The notes below the pieces were generated by a model that had not been told where the DNA came from, did no database searches, and saw only the letters and a program-made list of their open reading frames with translations. Shown piece after piece: positions 9,149-20,660 of a DNA stretch of 64,000 nt. A program made the translations under genes and the position numbers. Source of the stretch: Atherinomorus stipes (Eukaryota; Chordata; Actinopteri; Atheriniformes; Atherinidae); assembly GCA_023101725.1 (NCBI GenBank), contig JALJCO010010527.1, positions 1 through 64,000 of the forward strand. The letters are read 5' to 3'. Every line of letters begins with the position of its first letter. Position 1 is the first letter of the stretch.

Positions 9149-10626
9149 GGGCCTCATGTACAAAGGGTTCGTACGCACAAAAACGTGGCGTACGATCATT
9201 TCCACGGTAAAGTCGAGATGTATCAAGAATGGAGTGACCGTGGAAAAGTGCGGTGCTTCACGTCAACTTCATGGCTGGCGTACGAACGTTTCTACAGTTG
9301 TGGAGACTTTGGCGACACTTGGAGAAACTGTTAAAAGAAACAGTTAAAAGAAACTGTTAAAAGAAATAAATGTGAAAAGAACCATCCCCAGACTGAGTGA
9401 TGTGGTCAGACACATGAACAAACAGCCTCATAAACAATTAACACCTGCGTCTGCAATTATGTGTGGATATAAAAGCGCAAAGTGGAGCAAAAATAGGCTC
9501 CTTTCCAGCAGCTGTTTTAGATGGAAGAAAACGTTTGAAATGGTGGATATACAGAGAGAGTGTTTTTAGAGGTCGAGAAGATTTACTGATTTAATGATAA
9601 CTGGCTGGTCAGACGCTTTAAGTTCCCAGAGACATCTCTGTGCACAGAGCTGAAGCCAGGCTGGGGGGGGGGGCAACACACCCAGCTGTGCCTCCACGCG
9701 CTCCGGCGAATAAATTCACTTATATGCCGGTTTGTTTATTAATGCACTTAATTTGTGAGGACATCTATATGATGATCTGTTCAATCACTTATACCAACAC
9801 AGCAGGGGGAGGACTCGGCCGGTATGGCGATTTAACAGTAGCAGGTCGGTTACATCTACATCCCGGGATTAGGAAACCCCCGAGGCTGTGACGCAGGTGA
9901 TGCAGGAGGAATTCCCAATGCTGCACGTCCTCTTATGGTAATAGATTGTGTCAGCTAATAAATCCAGTATTCCCCGTGACATCAGGCTGTGAGGAGGCGA
10001 CTGTATAAACACACGTTTCACAAATATATATTTATTCACCTTTAGAAAAACCGGAGTCACCCGCGTGAACTCCCACCACCTCTGAAGACGAAATGCAGTC
10101 ACGAGCAGCCGTCCTCTGATTCACATCCAACTTGAAGTTGGACCACTTCGTTTTTCGGCTTGTGTGCGCGACTCTGACCCCACATCTTTGACCGCGACAC
10201 ACACTGTCCCATTCACTTTTCTGTTGGGTGTGTTGCCGGACAACAGCGTGTTAAAGTTCACTTTTTGCGCATTTATACTTAAACAAGCTGCCTCAAGTTC
10301 GTTCTCCGTGAATTTTTTTCATTTTCATTCACTGTCATGCTCATATTTTGTCTTTCTGACGGTGCAGAGAGGAGAATCTCCGCTGCAGATCTAATTTAAA
10401 TGTCATTTGCGTATTTATGTTGGGGGTGTGGACAGGGAGGCGTCAGGTACTCCAACATGTGCGCTCAATTCCACGTTGATTGGGATGTACAAAGGAAAAG
10501 TACTTGGATCCATGCGTGCGCACAGTTTCATACATCTGAAAACTTTTGTGCGTATGACGTTTTCAGGATTTGATCATACGCCGGGTTTCAGTAGGAAATC
10601 CACGCAACTCTTTGTACATGAGGCCC
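9149..10626 (-). mobile_element. Harbinger-type element, family C (1478 bp, CAG duplications)
   Basis: The termini are GGGCCTCATGTACAAAG on the left and its inverted match CTTTGTACATGAGGCCC on the right. CAG lies immediately outside both ends (9146-9148 and 10627-10629). Subterminal CGTACG-type motifs occur at both ends. Internally the minus strand carries a Myb/SANT-like coding remnant (see 10155-10330) but no DDE transposase was recognised. Harbinger superfamily elements in fish are known for 3-bp CWG target duplications and for encoding a separate Myb-like protein, and both features fit. Confidence 0.8.
10155..10330 (-). pseudogene. Myb/SANT-like DNA-binding domain remnant in family C
   Basis: From about 10315 the minus strand reads KFTENELEAACLSINAQKV, then NTLLSGNTPNRKVNG and KDVGSESRTQAEKR. 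The order FTE-x-ELE, LxSGxTxxRK, V-G-E-RT-xE matches the Myb/SANT-like domain carried by Harbinger-type transposons and their host-domesticated relatives (NAIF1/MSANTD type). In the family this protein binds transposon ends and helps the transposase act. The upstream start is lost through a frame break at an A-run, and conserved tryptophans appear replaced. This is recognition by eye. Confidence 0.6.
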
Positions 10627-10629
10627 CAG

Positions 10630-11577
10630 GAGTCTGACAGCCAGGTTGTCTGGAAGATGAACACAGAGATGAAGAAGTTTAAAAAACATCTTGATGCGAC
10701 CACACAGCCGTTTTCTGTCTCCATATGAGACATTTATAATAATCGGCGTAGCTGATTGTTTTTGACGACCAGCAGCAACATGCAGAGTTGCAGCAGATCT
10801 GAAGATGAAGCTGCCTGAAATCTCTGTGATTCCAGGCTTGTATTTATTTGTGCACAAGCAACTGTAATTATTTCTGTCCATGCACGGTCTGTCGATGTGG
10901 TTTCAGGATGATTTACATTAATATTTGGTCATCAAAACCGTTTTATTCAAGCCTTATCACCCACCAGCAGCTCTGGTTGCTAACAGCTTAGCCTAACTGG
11001 CTAACATACAGCCAAGTTTCTGAGTGGGAGAATCTCAAACATTCATCCTGCTCAGCTGCGCATCGTTTTCTGACTCAGACTCGGTGGTTTAACTAAAATT
11101 CACAGAGTAAATACGGCACGACGCAACGTGCTCATGACATTTAGAGTAGTAACTTCTGCCAGCTTCAGAGGCCGCTAGCATCAATATTAGCCGTTAGCAT
11201 TAGGCATTCAACAAATATCAGAGTAATTCCCCAAATACTTACATTTTCCTGGTCTGATATTAATCCACAGTCTCTGGAGCTGAGTCTCGACGGTGTGATG
11301 TGTTGTAGAGTCCTGGTTGTCCACGTTGTTATTATAAACAAAGTGCTGCAGATCGGCAGTTTCTGTTTTGTTTTTTTAACCAACTTTTTCTGGAACATGA
11401 CCCTGAAATATAGTTTACCCAGACAGCTGTATTCTTCTTCATCTCCTTCGTAGTAGCTTTTAATGGCGGTTGGCAACCATGGTCACCGGTGCATTACGCG
11501 GGGCTCTCAAGTTTTCTTGGTCGCTTGGAGTGAGGTGAGACTGAGGTGGGGCGGGGGGTCATTGCCGGGAGGGGAGG

Positions 11578-11611
<34 letters not shown>

Positions 11612-11939
11612 CTCACGCACATCTGTACATCCAGCCAAGGACAAAATTTTGATTTTTAAAGGGGGGGATAAACTAGTTCATGTTCCTAGTGTGAGTTCCT
11701 GACCAGCTCATGAACTCACTGCTCGTCGCTCACTACTATTTCTGACCAGTAAAATAATGTATTCACACGTTTACAGACTTTTTAGTTCACCAGCCTCCAT
11801 AAAAACCTGTCTGTCCAGTTTGTTTCTTTCATCTGACAAAATATGTACCATCATCCTCAAAAATTGGTCATACCCTAACATTAAAGAAGGAAAAACAAAA
11901 TCAGTCGTCAGTAAAATAGGTTGAAATTAACAAAAGTCA
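10630..11939. other. No gene; includes a long G homopolymer
   Basis: This is mixed sequence with a G-run of about 32 bases at 11579-11610 and GCTAGC/TTAGC-rich patches at about 10980-11210 that resemble other repeats in the window. Open frames are short and motif-free. The poly-G run could cause assembly or sequencing error. Confidence 0.6.
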
Positions 11940-12230
11940 TAATAAATAGAAATTCTATGAAAATAATGACAATGATTTTGAATTGTGGTTTGAAAGAAAT
12001 TTTAAAAACAAACACACAAAAATTAAAATGAGTAAACAAGCATGATGGGGCTCCTGAACTAAAACTTTCTTGTGCAACACTTAATGGTAATCACTGCAAT
12101 CGTGTTTTTTCTGTAATGTTCAAAAATAATCTGCACCTGTTGACAGGTATGTTGGACCACATTTCATGGGAAAGGTGCTCTAATGTGTCTGGGACAGTTT
12201 TGTTTGGTTGGTTTTTAAAAAATCATTTTC
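11940..12230 (+). repeat. Dispersed repeat, copy 1 (inverted partner at 22.23-22.47 kb)
   Basis: Landmarks CATGATGGGGCTCCTGAACT, AATCACTGCAATCGTGT, GACAGGTATGTTGGACCA and TGTCTGGGACAGTTT appear in reverse-complement order at 22.23-22.47 kb. The outer part also matches (TATGAAAATAATGACAATG here against TATGAAAATTATGACAACTG). The family is unknown and no termini or coding sequence could be defined. Confidence 0.7.
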
Positions 12231-13070
12231 AACTAAAATTTAAAAAATTACTTCACTGAAATATAATTTTGTAATTTTTTAAAATTATTAGTTGCTTTAG
12301 TTTCTTGATATTTTAATCACTACGCTCTAAACATTAGACGTGTGATGGACGTACAGATGCTGTATCATGACAGCATGAATATTCTTGCCTTCATACAGGC
12401 TAGCTTCTCGTCTACTAAAGCCGTGTTCTCCGGTCATTTCGGGTTGTGTACCCCGTTCCGTTTAATACAAATATTCAGGCAGTGCAGACTGAAGTTTAGA
12501 TTGTCTGTTTCTGTTTCTAAACGATGCTAATAAAGTTTAAATGTAGATGGTGGCTGTTCTACTGCAATATTGGTACAAAAAAGACTGAAAACACGTTGCC
12601 TAAGGAAAAGTGGGAGAGAGGAAAAACAGAGATTTTTTTGTGTGTTTTTGTAAACCAAACTTGTCTTTGTCAGGTGTGCTCTTGATTTTGGACGTGGAAT
12701 AGGAGCTAAAGCAACATAAGGTGGGTGTTGAGACCTCATTCTCCTCACCTTAGATCAGTTTTGTTGTCTATTTGACGGGAATGTACTAACCTGGACTCAC
12801 ATCTGTGTTTACACGACTGAGAGGAAGAGAATGAGTTTTCTATGTCGTTTTCGCTATAAACTCCTTTTTGTTATTTCATTAACAATAACAATAAATAATA
12901 TCTTTTTTGATTGACAGCAATGATTAGTGGGGCCACATGATGATGATGGACAGAGATGAGCTGGTGGACGTCTCACAAACAGCTGCAGTTCTGGTCTGGA
13001 ACATGAACTGAGGTAAGAGGAACTTGCTTGGGTTAATGTTGGTGTTGTTCAGGTTGTTACATTATTTCAT
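12231..13070. other. No supported gene
   Basis: This is AT-rich sequence with short motif-free open frames only. No RNA gene or element end was recognised. Confidence 0.5.
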
Positions 13071-14155
13071 CTATGGATCACCGCGAACATCCGGGAATTT
13101 TCGCCAAATTCGTCACATCCGGTTAGGTAACAGGTGAAAACATCGCTTCGTTGCATAGGGGAGCCACTGAATTATCTGCTTCATTACTCGTCAATCTTCG
13201 TTTATTCTACTTTGGAAATACCGAGAAGTCCCGCTGTGTATGGCTGCCATAAACATATCTATCACACGGACAAGAGAATATGTTTGTTCCAGTTCCCAAA
13301 ACAACAGAAAAAGTCCCGAACAACATGCTAAGTGGCTAGCTGCTATCAAGCCCATAAATGCTGACAGTTCACGCTGGAAACCATGGAAACATCTAACAAT
13401 ATGTTCCGATCACTTTGTGACTGATAAAAAAGCATATAATGTGGTCTCACTTTTTAAACCCTGTAGTTGTTTTTGTACAGATGATAGAAAACAGCATTAA
13501 ATCAGTGGATGTACAGAATCACAGCGCCGCCCGCTGTTCCCGTCTCCTCAGGACTGTTAACGATCACGTTCATCCAGATTACTGCCATCAATGTTCCCAC
13601 ATAAGAATAAAAGCATAAAAAGCGGCAGAAAGGCATTTGCAGCATTATAAACATGCACAGTCATAACCAGTTACATACAGATAAGACTGCCGGTAATTTA
13701 TAGCTTTATCAATGAGAGTAAACTCCTGAGAAGTACATCAAAGAAATACCACCGGGGAAAATTTATATTCTATAAAAAATAAATTGCTTTAACACGGGGC
13801 TTACCTGATGAAACCAAATACATCATGAGATCGGGAAACTGATGTTATGTACAAGTAGGTTCGTCTAACCAGGTTCTAGCAGCAGAAGATGGGCATCACT
13901 TAGTCCAACAGATACTAGTTTAGCTTCGTATCTTCTTCTAGCGTCGGCAGTGAGACTTTCAGTATAACTGGACGTCATTTCTATAATATTTCAAAGACAG
14001 ACCGGCGGAGAAAAAAAATTAAAAAGGGTGCAAAAGCAGTTTTTGAGGCTCATAGTCCATCAGACGCCGTTCAAATACGAAGCATATTTTCACCGGGACC
14101 AGCTTCGCGGTCACATGAGTTCCGGGTTGTGACGTAGGCTCGCGGTGATCCATAG
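13071..14155. mobile_element. DNA transposon with THAP-domain remnant and perfect 16-bp inverted ends (1085 bp)
   Basis: CTATGGATCACCGCGA at 13071-13086 is matched perfectly in inverted form by TCGCGGTGATCCATAG at 14140-14155. The interior near the left end encodes a THAP-like zinc-finger remnant (13195-13497). THAP domains are the DNA-binding part of P-element-type transposases and occur in other fish transposons. No catalytic domain was recognised. Flanking sequences (TATTTCAT on the left, CTTCCCAG on the right) do not form an obvious duplication, so the superfamily is left open. Confidence 0.65.
13195..13497 (+). pseudogene. THAP-type zinc finger remnant, frameshifted
   Basis: The first frame reads PRSPAVYGCHKHIYHTDKR then LFQFPKQQKK. 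After a +1 shift near 13306 the second frame reads KWLAAIKPINADSSRW and TICSDHFVTD. Together these give the THAP order: AVYGC, FxFP, W near the centre, and C-x2-H in ICSDHF. The family normally has an earlier zinc-binding Cys just before AVYGC; here that position reads PRSP, so the first zinc ligand is missing. It lies inside the 16-bp-TIR transposon and is best read as a dead copy of its DNA-binding domain. Confidence 0.65.
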
Positions 14156-14504
14156 CTTCCCAGTTCATGTTGCTCAGAAAAAAAAAAAAAAATCATTATG
14201 CTGCAGTAATTAAAACAGATTAACTTTACACATTTTATCTGCAAAATACCCCATACAGTAGAAATATTAACACAGGATCTTTGTGCGTTTTACATTTTAA
14301 AGTTTAGGAAACTTTACAGTTAACAATAAACTTTGACAACTTGGAATAAAAGTTACATTTGTAATGGGGTGTTTTTCATTAAAATGTGGTATTATTTGTG
14401 TGGTAAGATTAATTGGCTTACATTGTGAATAAAGAATTAGGCTGTAAGTAATGAAGCCACTTTAACATGGCATGGAACAGATAATCATCGATACCATGCG
14501 ATGT
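14156..14504. other. No supported gene
   Basis: This is AT-rich unique-looking sequence with an A-run of about 15 bases at 14179. Its right edge is the target site of the full-length LINE that follows. Nothing else is seen. Confidence 0.5.
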
Positions 14505-14520
14505 AAACATGATCTATTCT
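14505..14520. repeat. Target-site duplication of the full-length L1-like LINE, 3' side
   Basis: AAACATGATCTATTCT here and AAATATGATCTATTCT at 20645-20660 differ at one base and bracket the LINE exactly, next to its poly(T) (poly(A) on the element strand). Confidence 0.9.
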
Positions 14521-14542
14521 TTTTTTCTTTTTTTTTTTTTTC

Positions 14543-15228
14543 CAAATCTTTTTATTTAAGTTTTACAGAAACAGAAGATGTAATGACATTTGTTATAAGG
14601 AGGAAAAACAAAGTGAAACATGTAAAGTAGTGTGTCAGTAAATCCCTAGCCCCAACCCACCCGCATAAAGGCCCACTCAGGTCAGGTCAAGCCTAGGCTA
14701 AAGTTAACACCGCATGTTCACGCACACAACCATACACACACCCACAGACATACACAAAGAAATGGAAGGAAAGTAGGACAAAGGGAGAAAAGGAGGAGGG
14801 GGGGGGGATTAAAAAAAAAAAGGAAAATGATTAAAAGAAAGGGACAGAAAGAAAAAAAAAGGAAAAAAATAGATAATTAGCCAGTAAATAGAGGGGGAGT
14901 CGGAGCTGAATGGGTGCAAACTTAGTCCTATCCTGCATCTAGATCTAGGTCTAGGGAGTGAGCAAACTCCAAGAACGGGTTCCAGGTGTTATAAAATTTC
15001 TTGATGGAGCCACTGAGTGAAAACCTAAGTTTTTCAAGTTTTAGATTATAAAGAACTTCTTTAATCCAGTGGTTATATGATGGGGGGGCGGGGGGACCTC
15101 CAGCTGAGCAGAATCAACCGACGAGCCAGCAGGGTGAGAAAGCCAGAACCCGTCTCACTGTAGCAGGAAGGTCAGTGTCAGAAGGTAAACCAAAAATAGC
15201 TGATACACAATTAGGGTGGATAACCTGG
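14543..15228 (-). other. 3' untranslated region of the full-length L1-like LINE
   Basis: This lies between the end of ORF2 and the A-tail on the minus strand. It is purine-biased with A- and G-runs (14780-14880) and short CA-rich stretches. No coding frame continues into it. Confidence 0.7.
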
Positions 15229-18200
15229 TCATAGGCACGACCTGGTATCAAAAATGTTCTGCCAGGAGGTTGTCAATTTAGGACATGACCAGAAAATGTG
15301 GGCATGAGTAGCAGGAGACTGATTACATCTGTTGCAGGCGTTGCTAACTGTGGGGTAAATTCTGGCCAGCTTAGCGTTTGTATAGTGGATTCTGTGAATG
15401 ACTTTAGACTGGATCAAACCATGACAGCAAACGGAGGAGGTGTGGACCAAATCTAGAGCAGAGAGCCATTGGTGTTCTGTCAACACTACTGACAGGTCAT
15501 TTTCCCATGCTGTCCTGATTAAGTTGAGATGTTCTGAGGTAGCAAAGCGAAGATGGTTGTACAACAGCGACACACATTTCTTTTGTTTACGGTCTATAGT
15601 CAATAAGATATCCGTCAGGGTTTCGGGAGGGCGATTAGGAAAGTGGGGAAAATTCTTTTTAACAAAGTCTCTGATTTGAAAGAAACGAATAAGGTGGCTA
15701 CCTGGCAAATGAAACTTTGATGCGAGTTCTGTAAATGACGAGAAGATGTCATCTGTGTAGGTCTTTAACAGCAATGACACCCTTGTTGTGCCAGTTTTGG
15801 AATGCTAGGTCTGTGTTCGAGGGTCTGAGGGCGTGGTTTTTGAAGAGTGGGGGAGAATTGAAGGGGTGTGGAGGCCGAGGTATTTCCTGAGATGAATCCA
15901 TATTTTTGGCGACGCAGATACAATTGCATTTGTCTTCAGAGGAGTTACAGGGAGGGGAAGACGGGAGCATAGGACAGAGTGCAGGGGGGTCTAAAGATGC
16001 GCTTTCCAGCTGTATCCAGGCAGGTGAGGAATCAGGAACACCCCCCTCCAGTACAGCATTTTCTGCACATTAGCTGCCCAGTATTATTGTCTAAGGTTAG
16101 GAAGCCCAAGGCCTCCATCTTTCTTGGGAGACTGCAAGACTGCCTTACGAATTCGAGCTGGTTTAGGTCCCCATAAAAATTTGGATATCATATCATCTTA
16201 TCTGTCAAAATATGATTTGGTAATGTATATGGGGATGTGTTGGAAAAGGTAGAGGAATTTGGGCATGACAACCATTTTCATGAAGTTTATCCAACCTGCA
16301 AGGGATAACGGTAGGGAAGACCAGCGGTCAAAGTCTCTCAGTCTTCTCTGCTAGAGGCAGGAAGTTGGTCTTAAACATGTCAGGCATGGATGCCGTCATT
16401 GAGATGCCCAAATATCGAAAGCCAGTGTCAGCCCACTTAAATGGCATTAAAGAGTGTGGGAGTTGCTTGGGAAGTGAATTGATTGGGAACAGCTCGCTCT
16501 TTTGATAGTTTAGTTTATAACCAGAGTATATACCAAACTGATCCAGAATATTGTAAATCGCAGGTAACGATGTAGCTGGGTTTGAGATAAACAGGAGCAA
16601 GTCATCTGCATATAATGAGACTTTATGTGTTGTGCCAAATCGGGTAATACCTTCAAAGCCATTCTGAGCGCAGCCAGAGGGCCAAGGGCTCTATAGCAAT
16701 GGTGAACAGGAGTGGTGACAGAGGGCAACCTTGCCTTGTTCCTCTCTGGAGAGCAAAGGGGGGTGACAACGTATCATTGGTTTGTATTGAGGCCATGGGA
16801 GAAGAATATAAGAGTTTGACCCAGAGTATAAAATTATTGTCAAGGCCAAATCTACCCATTATTTCAAAGAGATATCCCCACTCTACTCTATCGAAAGCTT
16901 TTTCAGCATCTAGGGACACTACTACCTCAGGGATCTCAGAACAAGGTGAGTGAATGATGTTAAGAAGTCGCCTGGTGTTGTGGGAGGATTGTCGATTTGG
17001 CATGAAACCTGTTTGATCCAATCCGATGATCGACGGTAGTATCTTTTGAAGACGGAGAGCAAGAATTTTTGTAAGAATTTTGAGGTCAGCATTAAGTAGT
17101 GAGATCGGTCTGTAGCTACTGCAAAGTAAAGGGTCCTTCTCTGTTTTTAGAATGAGAGTGATAGTGGCCTTTGACAGTGTCTCTGGCAGCCGGCCAAGTA
17201 GAAATGCTTCATTATACATGTCTCTCAGAACTGGAGCTAGGAGATCTGTGGAGATTTTATAATATTCTGCAGTGAAGCCATCTGGGCCGGGTGACTTACT
17301 GCTCTGTAATGACTTAATGGCTTCTTGAACCTCTGCAGTTGTTATAGGTCCTCCCATGTTTCTTGCTATGTCTGCATCGACCTGGGGGAAAGCGATATTA
17401 CCAAGAGTATCATGTCCAACTGTTGGGTTGTCAGATGTATATAAATTGGTATAAAATTGGGCAAATATTTTGTTAATTTTGATTGGGTCAGTACAAGTCT
17501 CCCCTGTGTCAGATCGGATAGCTGAAATTAATCTTGAGGATGCCTCAGACCTGGCCTGGTGAGCTAGAAGCTTCCCAGCCTTATCTCCCGATTAAAAAAA
17601 ACACAGTCTGGATTTGAGTATTTGCAGTTTTGCTTTGTTTGTGGATGCAAATCAAACTCTGTTTGGAGCCTAAGACGTTCTTTATAAAGACTGCGGTCTG
17701 GGTCGGATGCATATTTGTCATCAATATCTTTTATTAGTTGCATCAGCCCTGCAGTGCGAGCAGTCTCAGATTTGTTTAAGTTTGAAACAAAGGAAATTAA
17801 CTGGCCTCTGATGTAGGCTTTAGAAGCGTCCCACAATACTCTTTTAGTTTCTGGCAGGTCATTCAATTAGAAAAACAGAGTAATTTGGGTACGTAGAAAT
17901 AATCTATAGTGATCTTCAGCTAATAACGCAGTGTTAAACCTCCACTGTCTAAACGGTTTGAACTGTGTACAGAAGATGAGGTCAAGAGAGGTTGGGGCAT
18001 GGTCAGATATGACAATGCTGTGATAGTCGCAGGAGCTAACATTGGAGATGAGTCTATTGTCTAGTAAAAAAAAATCTGCGCGAGAATAAGAATGGTGTAC
18101 CTGTGAAAAAAAGGAAAAAAAGTTTATTAGTGGGAAATTTATGTTGCCATGGGTCTGATAGTCCGAGTTGTTCTGCAAAAGAGTTGAGGATTTTAGCTGA

Positions 18201-18698
18201 CTTGGATAGAGTATACATCTTGTTAGAGGATCTATCCAGGACAGGGTCCTGGACCAGATTGAAATCACCACCCATAATAATGTAGTAGTCGTTAATGTTT
18301 GGAAAGGATGTGAAAAGTTTGGATACAAATGCACTGTCGTCCCAGTTAGGGCCATAGACACTGACCAGAACTACCAAGACACTCTGTAGTTTGCCAGAAA
18401 CAATAACGAAGCGACCCATAAGGTCTGCTACAACTTTGTGGGATTCGAATTGGATGTTTTAACGGATCAGGATGGCCGTTCCCCTGGCCTTCTCATTGAA
18501 TCCGGAGTGAAAAAGGTGACCAATCCAAGCTCTTTTGAGCCGTGGGACCTCTCGAGTCCGCAGATGGGTCTCCTGAATAAAAATTATGTTTCCTCTAAGC
18601 TGTTTCAGATGAGCCATGATTCTACCAGATTTGGTGGGGCCCCCAACCCCCTTCACATTCCACGAAACAAATCTAAGTGTGTCACTCGTGCTGGACAT
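15229..18698 (-). pseudogene. L1-like ORF2: endonuclease, reverse transcriptase, C-terminal zinc knuckle (frameshifted)
   Basis: ORF2 normally nicks DNA and reverse-transcribes LINE RNA. The endonuclease starts at 18698 (MSSTSDTLRFVSWNVKG) with IIFIQETHL, ARGTAILI, VSVYGPNWDD, MGGDFNLV and, in a shifted frame, ISDHAPTSLDL. The reverse transcriptase core is open from 17357 to 16653: SKSPGPDGFTAEYY, YRPISLLNADLKILTK, GLDQTGFMPNRQS, VVSLDAEKAFDRVEW, GTRQGCPLSPLLF. The catalytic YADD is at about 16603-16614 (SLYADDLLLFIS), after a frame break. The last part (15780-15229) ends in a Cys/His cluster CNRCNQSPATHAHIFWSC, the CCHC-type knuckle of L1 ORF2. At least four frame breaks show it is inactive. 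Confidence 0.9.
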
Positions 18699-19654
18699 AT
18701 TTAGCCAATTTCGAGTAGGGAGGTATTATTGAAGTGTAGGGAGGGGAATGAGAAGAAAAGGTGTGCAGAAGTAGGGAAGCTGCATTTAGTGTAGAGGCAT
18801 TGGGTGAAGGAGAAGGGGAAAAAAGGAGGGGAAAAAGAGAACAACAAGTAGAAGGGGAGATGCGACAGCATGAACAGAGTAAGTTAGACCACATTCATAC
18901 AGACAAACAAGTGCACGTGGCGTGTCTGGTGACCAGTACAAACAATGACCTAGGCTGAGACTTTGGATCTGTGATACCCATTGAGAAAATAAAATCTTGA
19001 GTGTCCATTGCACAAAGATGCATTGAACTAGCATCTAATAGGCTCTTCCGACGAGAGCTCCAATCTGCGTTTAAATTAGTATAACCAAAACGTTCACACA
19101 TAGACATAAAGGGAAACCAACCTTCAGAACAAATGCCTTAGGTACAAAAGAGGCTTCATTTCCGGTAGAATTCCACATAGGGTAGCCTTTCGTACTCCTG
19201 TCCCAGCAGAATATCTTGAAGTCAATTGTTCAGTACTTATTCATAGTCAAATGAATATGCAAATAGAAAGGAAAAAAAATAATTAAATAGCCATTTAAGG
19301 GAAAAAAGAAAAAAAAAGAAGAAATTCAACAGAGGAAGAGCCAAAGATAGAAAATATGACTTGTGGCCTAAAACGTTTGTAAATTATTCCCAGCCTCAAG
19401 GAGGAGGGATGCTGTAAAAGCTGAACAAAGCGCCCGGCATGCCTACTTGTTAAAAACAACTGGGCCAGAGTCTGATACCAAGATTGTGGGATAACATTTT
19501 GAGTTCTGCATGGGTAAAAGTAGCTACTGTACTGAAATCACAGCATTGAGGCTCTAAGTATTTTATATATCAGTCTTTCTGGTTTATAACCAATGCCAGG
19601 GTGACGTCACATTCCCATTTAGCGTGGTCTGTCGGGTTTTCGCAGCGGACCCTT
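18699..19654 (-). other. Inter-ORF region of the L1-like LINE
   Basis: About 950 bp separate ORF1 and ORF2 on the minus strand, with no conserved frame. A-rich patches (19270-19320) are present. This is longer than in many L1 elements and might include lost ORF1 sequence or an old insertion. Confidence 0.5.
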
Positions 19655-20491
19655 TCATACATACCAGAGCAAATCAGCCCTCGGCAGGCCGGCGCTGTGG
19701 TTGCGGTAGGACTGGATGAAGTCTCCCCTGGGGGAGGCGAGCCTTCTCCTCTTTCCTTCTGTGGTGATGAACAGTTTAGCCGGGTAGTGGAGGGCGGGTT
19801 TGAGGCTGAGGCTGTAGAGGTCTCTCACCACGTTGCGGTACGTCGAGCATTGTTCCAATACCTCCGGGCAGTAATCTTCGAATATGTGAATCGAGCAGTC
19901 CTTATATTTCAGCTTTCCCCGCCGCTTTTGAGCTTCACGCACCACCAGGTCGCGGGTCTGAAATCTGTGAAAGCATATCACCACGGCTCTGGACCTCTCA
20001 CCCGGGCCTGGTCTCGCTGCTAATGTACGATGAGCCCGATCTAGCTCTGGGGCTGATGACAGGGTGGGTTCTCCAAAGACCTCAAGCAAGAGATGCGAGA
20101 AGAACGCTGTAGGTTGGGCCCCCTCGATGCCTTCAGGGAGGCCAACAAGCCTAATATTGTTCCGGCGGCTCCTGCCTTCCAGATCGGTAAGCTTCGTTTT
20201 GAGCATGGCGTTCTCCTCGGCTAATGTGGTTAGCTTCGACTCCACAGTTTGCATATCCTGACTGATTGTGGTTGAAGATGTTTCCGGCGAAGAGAGTCGT
20301 TGTTGGTGATCGAGTAAGGTGGCCTGGATACTGTCCAACTCCGTATCAAGTTTGGAGAACGCCAAGTTAAAGGCTGCCTGAAGTGCTGTCTTGTGCTCCG
20401 ACAACATAGCTGTTATCGTAGCCGTAACAGCGCTAGGTGTCAAGTCTTCCTTTTTTGTTCCTCCTTATCTTTTTTTGGCTCTGTTTGACAT
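19655..20491 (-). pseudogene. L1-like ORF1 protein, early stop
   Basis: The natural ATG appears to be at 20491 (MSNRAKKR), followed by an in-frame TAA at 20469-20467, after which the frame stays open to 19655. The open part has a coiled-coil region (TELDSIQATLLDHQQRLSS through AENAMLKTKLTDLEGRSRR), then NNIRLVGLPEGIEG at the RRM-like domain, RAHRTLA, and SRAVVICFHRFQTRD in the C-terminal domain. ORF1 proteins bind LINE RNA as trimers. The early stop would prevent normal translation unless it is a sequencing difference. Confidence 0.85.
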
Positions 20492-20644
20492 GACTTTAAC
20501 GTGAAGGAGTGCTGGTGGTAATGATTAAGAGCTTGTGGTTGGTTGTAGTGTCATGGCAGATGTCTTAATGAGCTTGTAAGAGCTTGCAGATCGGAGCGTG
20601 GAAAAGTGTGGCTACTCCATCTTGTCATCCCGGGAAGATGTGAA

Positions 20645-20660
20645 AAATATGATCTATTCT
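20645..20660. repeat. Target-site duplication of the full-length L1-like LINE, 5' side
   Basis: AAATATGATCTATTCT matches the copy at 14505-14520 with one change (T for C), marking the 5' boundary of the LINE. Confidence 0.9.

Larger units (their letters stand above)
14521..20644 (-). mobile_element. Full-length L1-like LINE (about 6.1 kb, decayed ORFs)
   Basis: The element runs on the minus strand from CTTCCCGGGATGACAAGATGG near 20637 to an A-tail seen as a T-run at 14521-14542. It contains 5' sequence, ORF1 (about 19655-20491), a 950-bp inter-ORF region, ORF2 (about 18698-15229) and a roughly 700-bp 3' untranslated region. Target duplications of 16 bp with one mismatch frame it, the signature of target-primed reverse transcription. 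Several frameshifts and stops mean it no longer encodes intact proteins. It is a different lineage from the LINE at 3.9-6.3 kb, judging by its ORF1. Confidence 0.9.
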
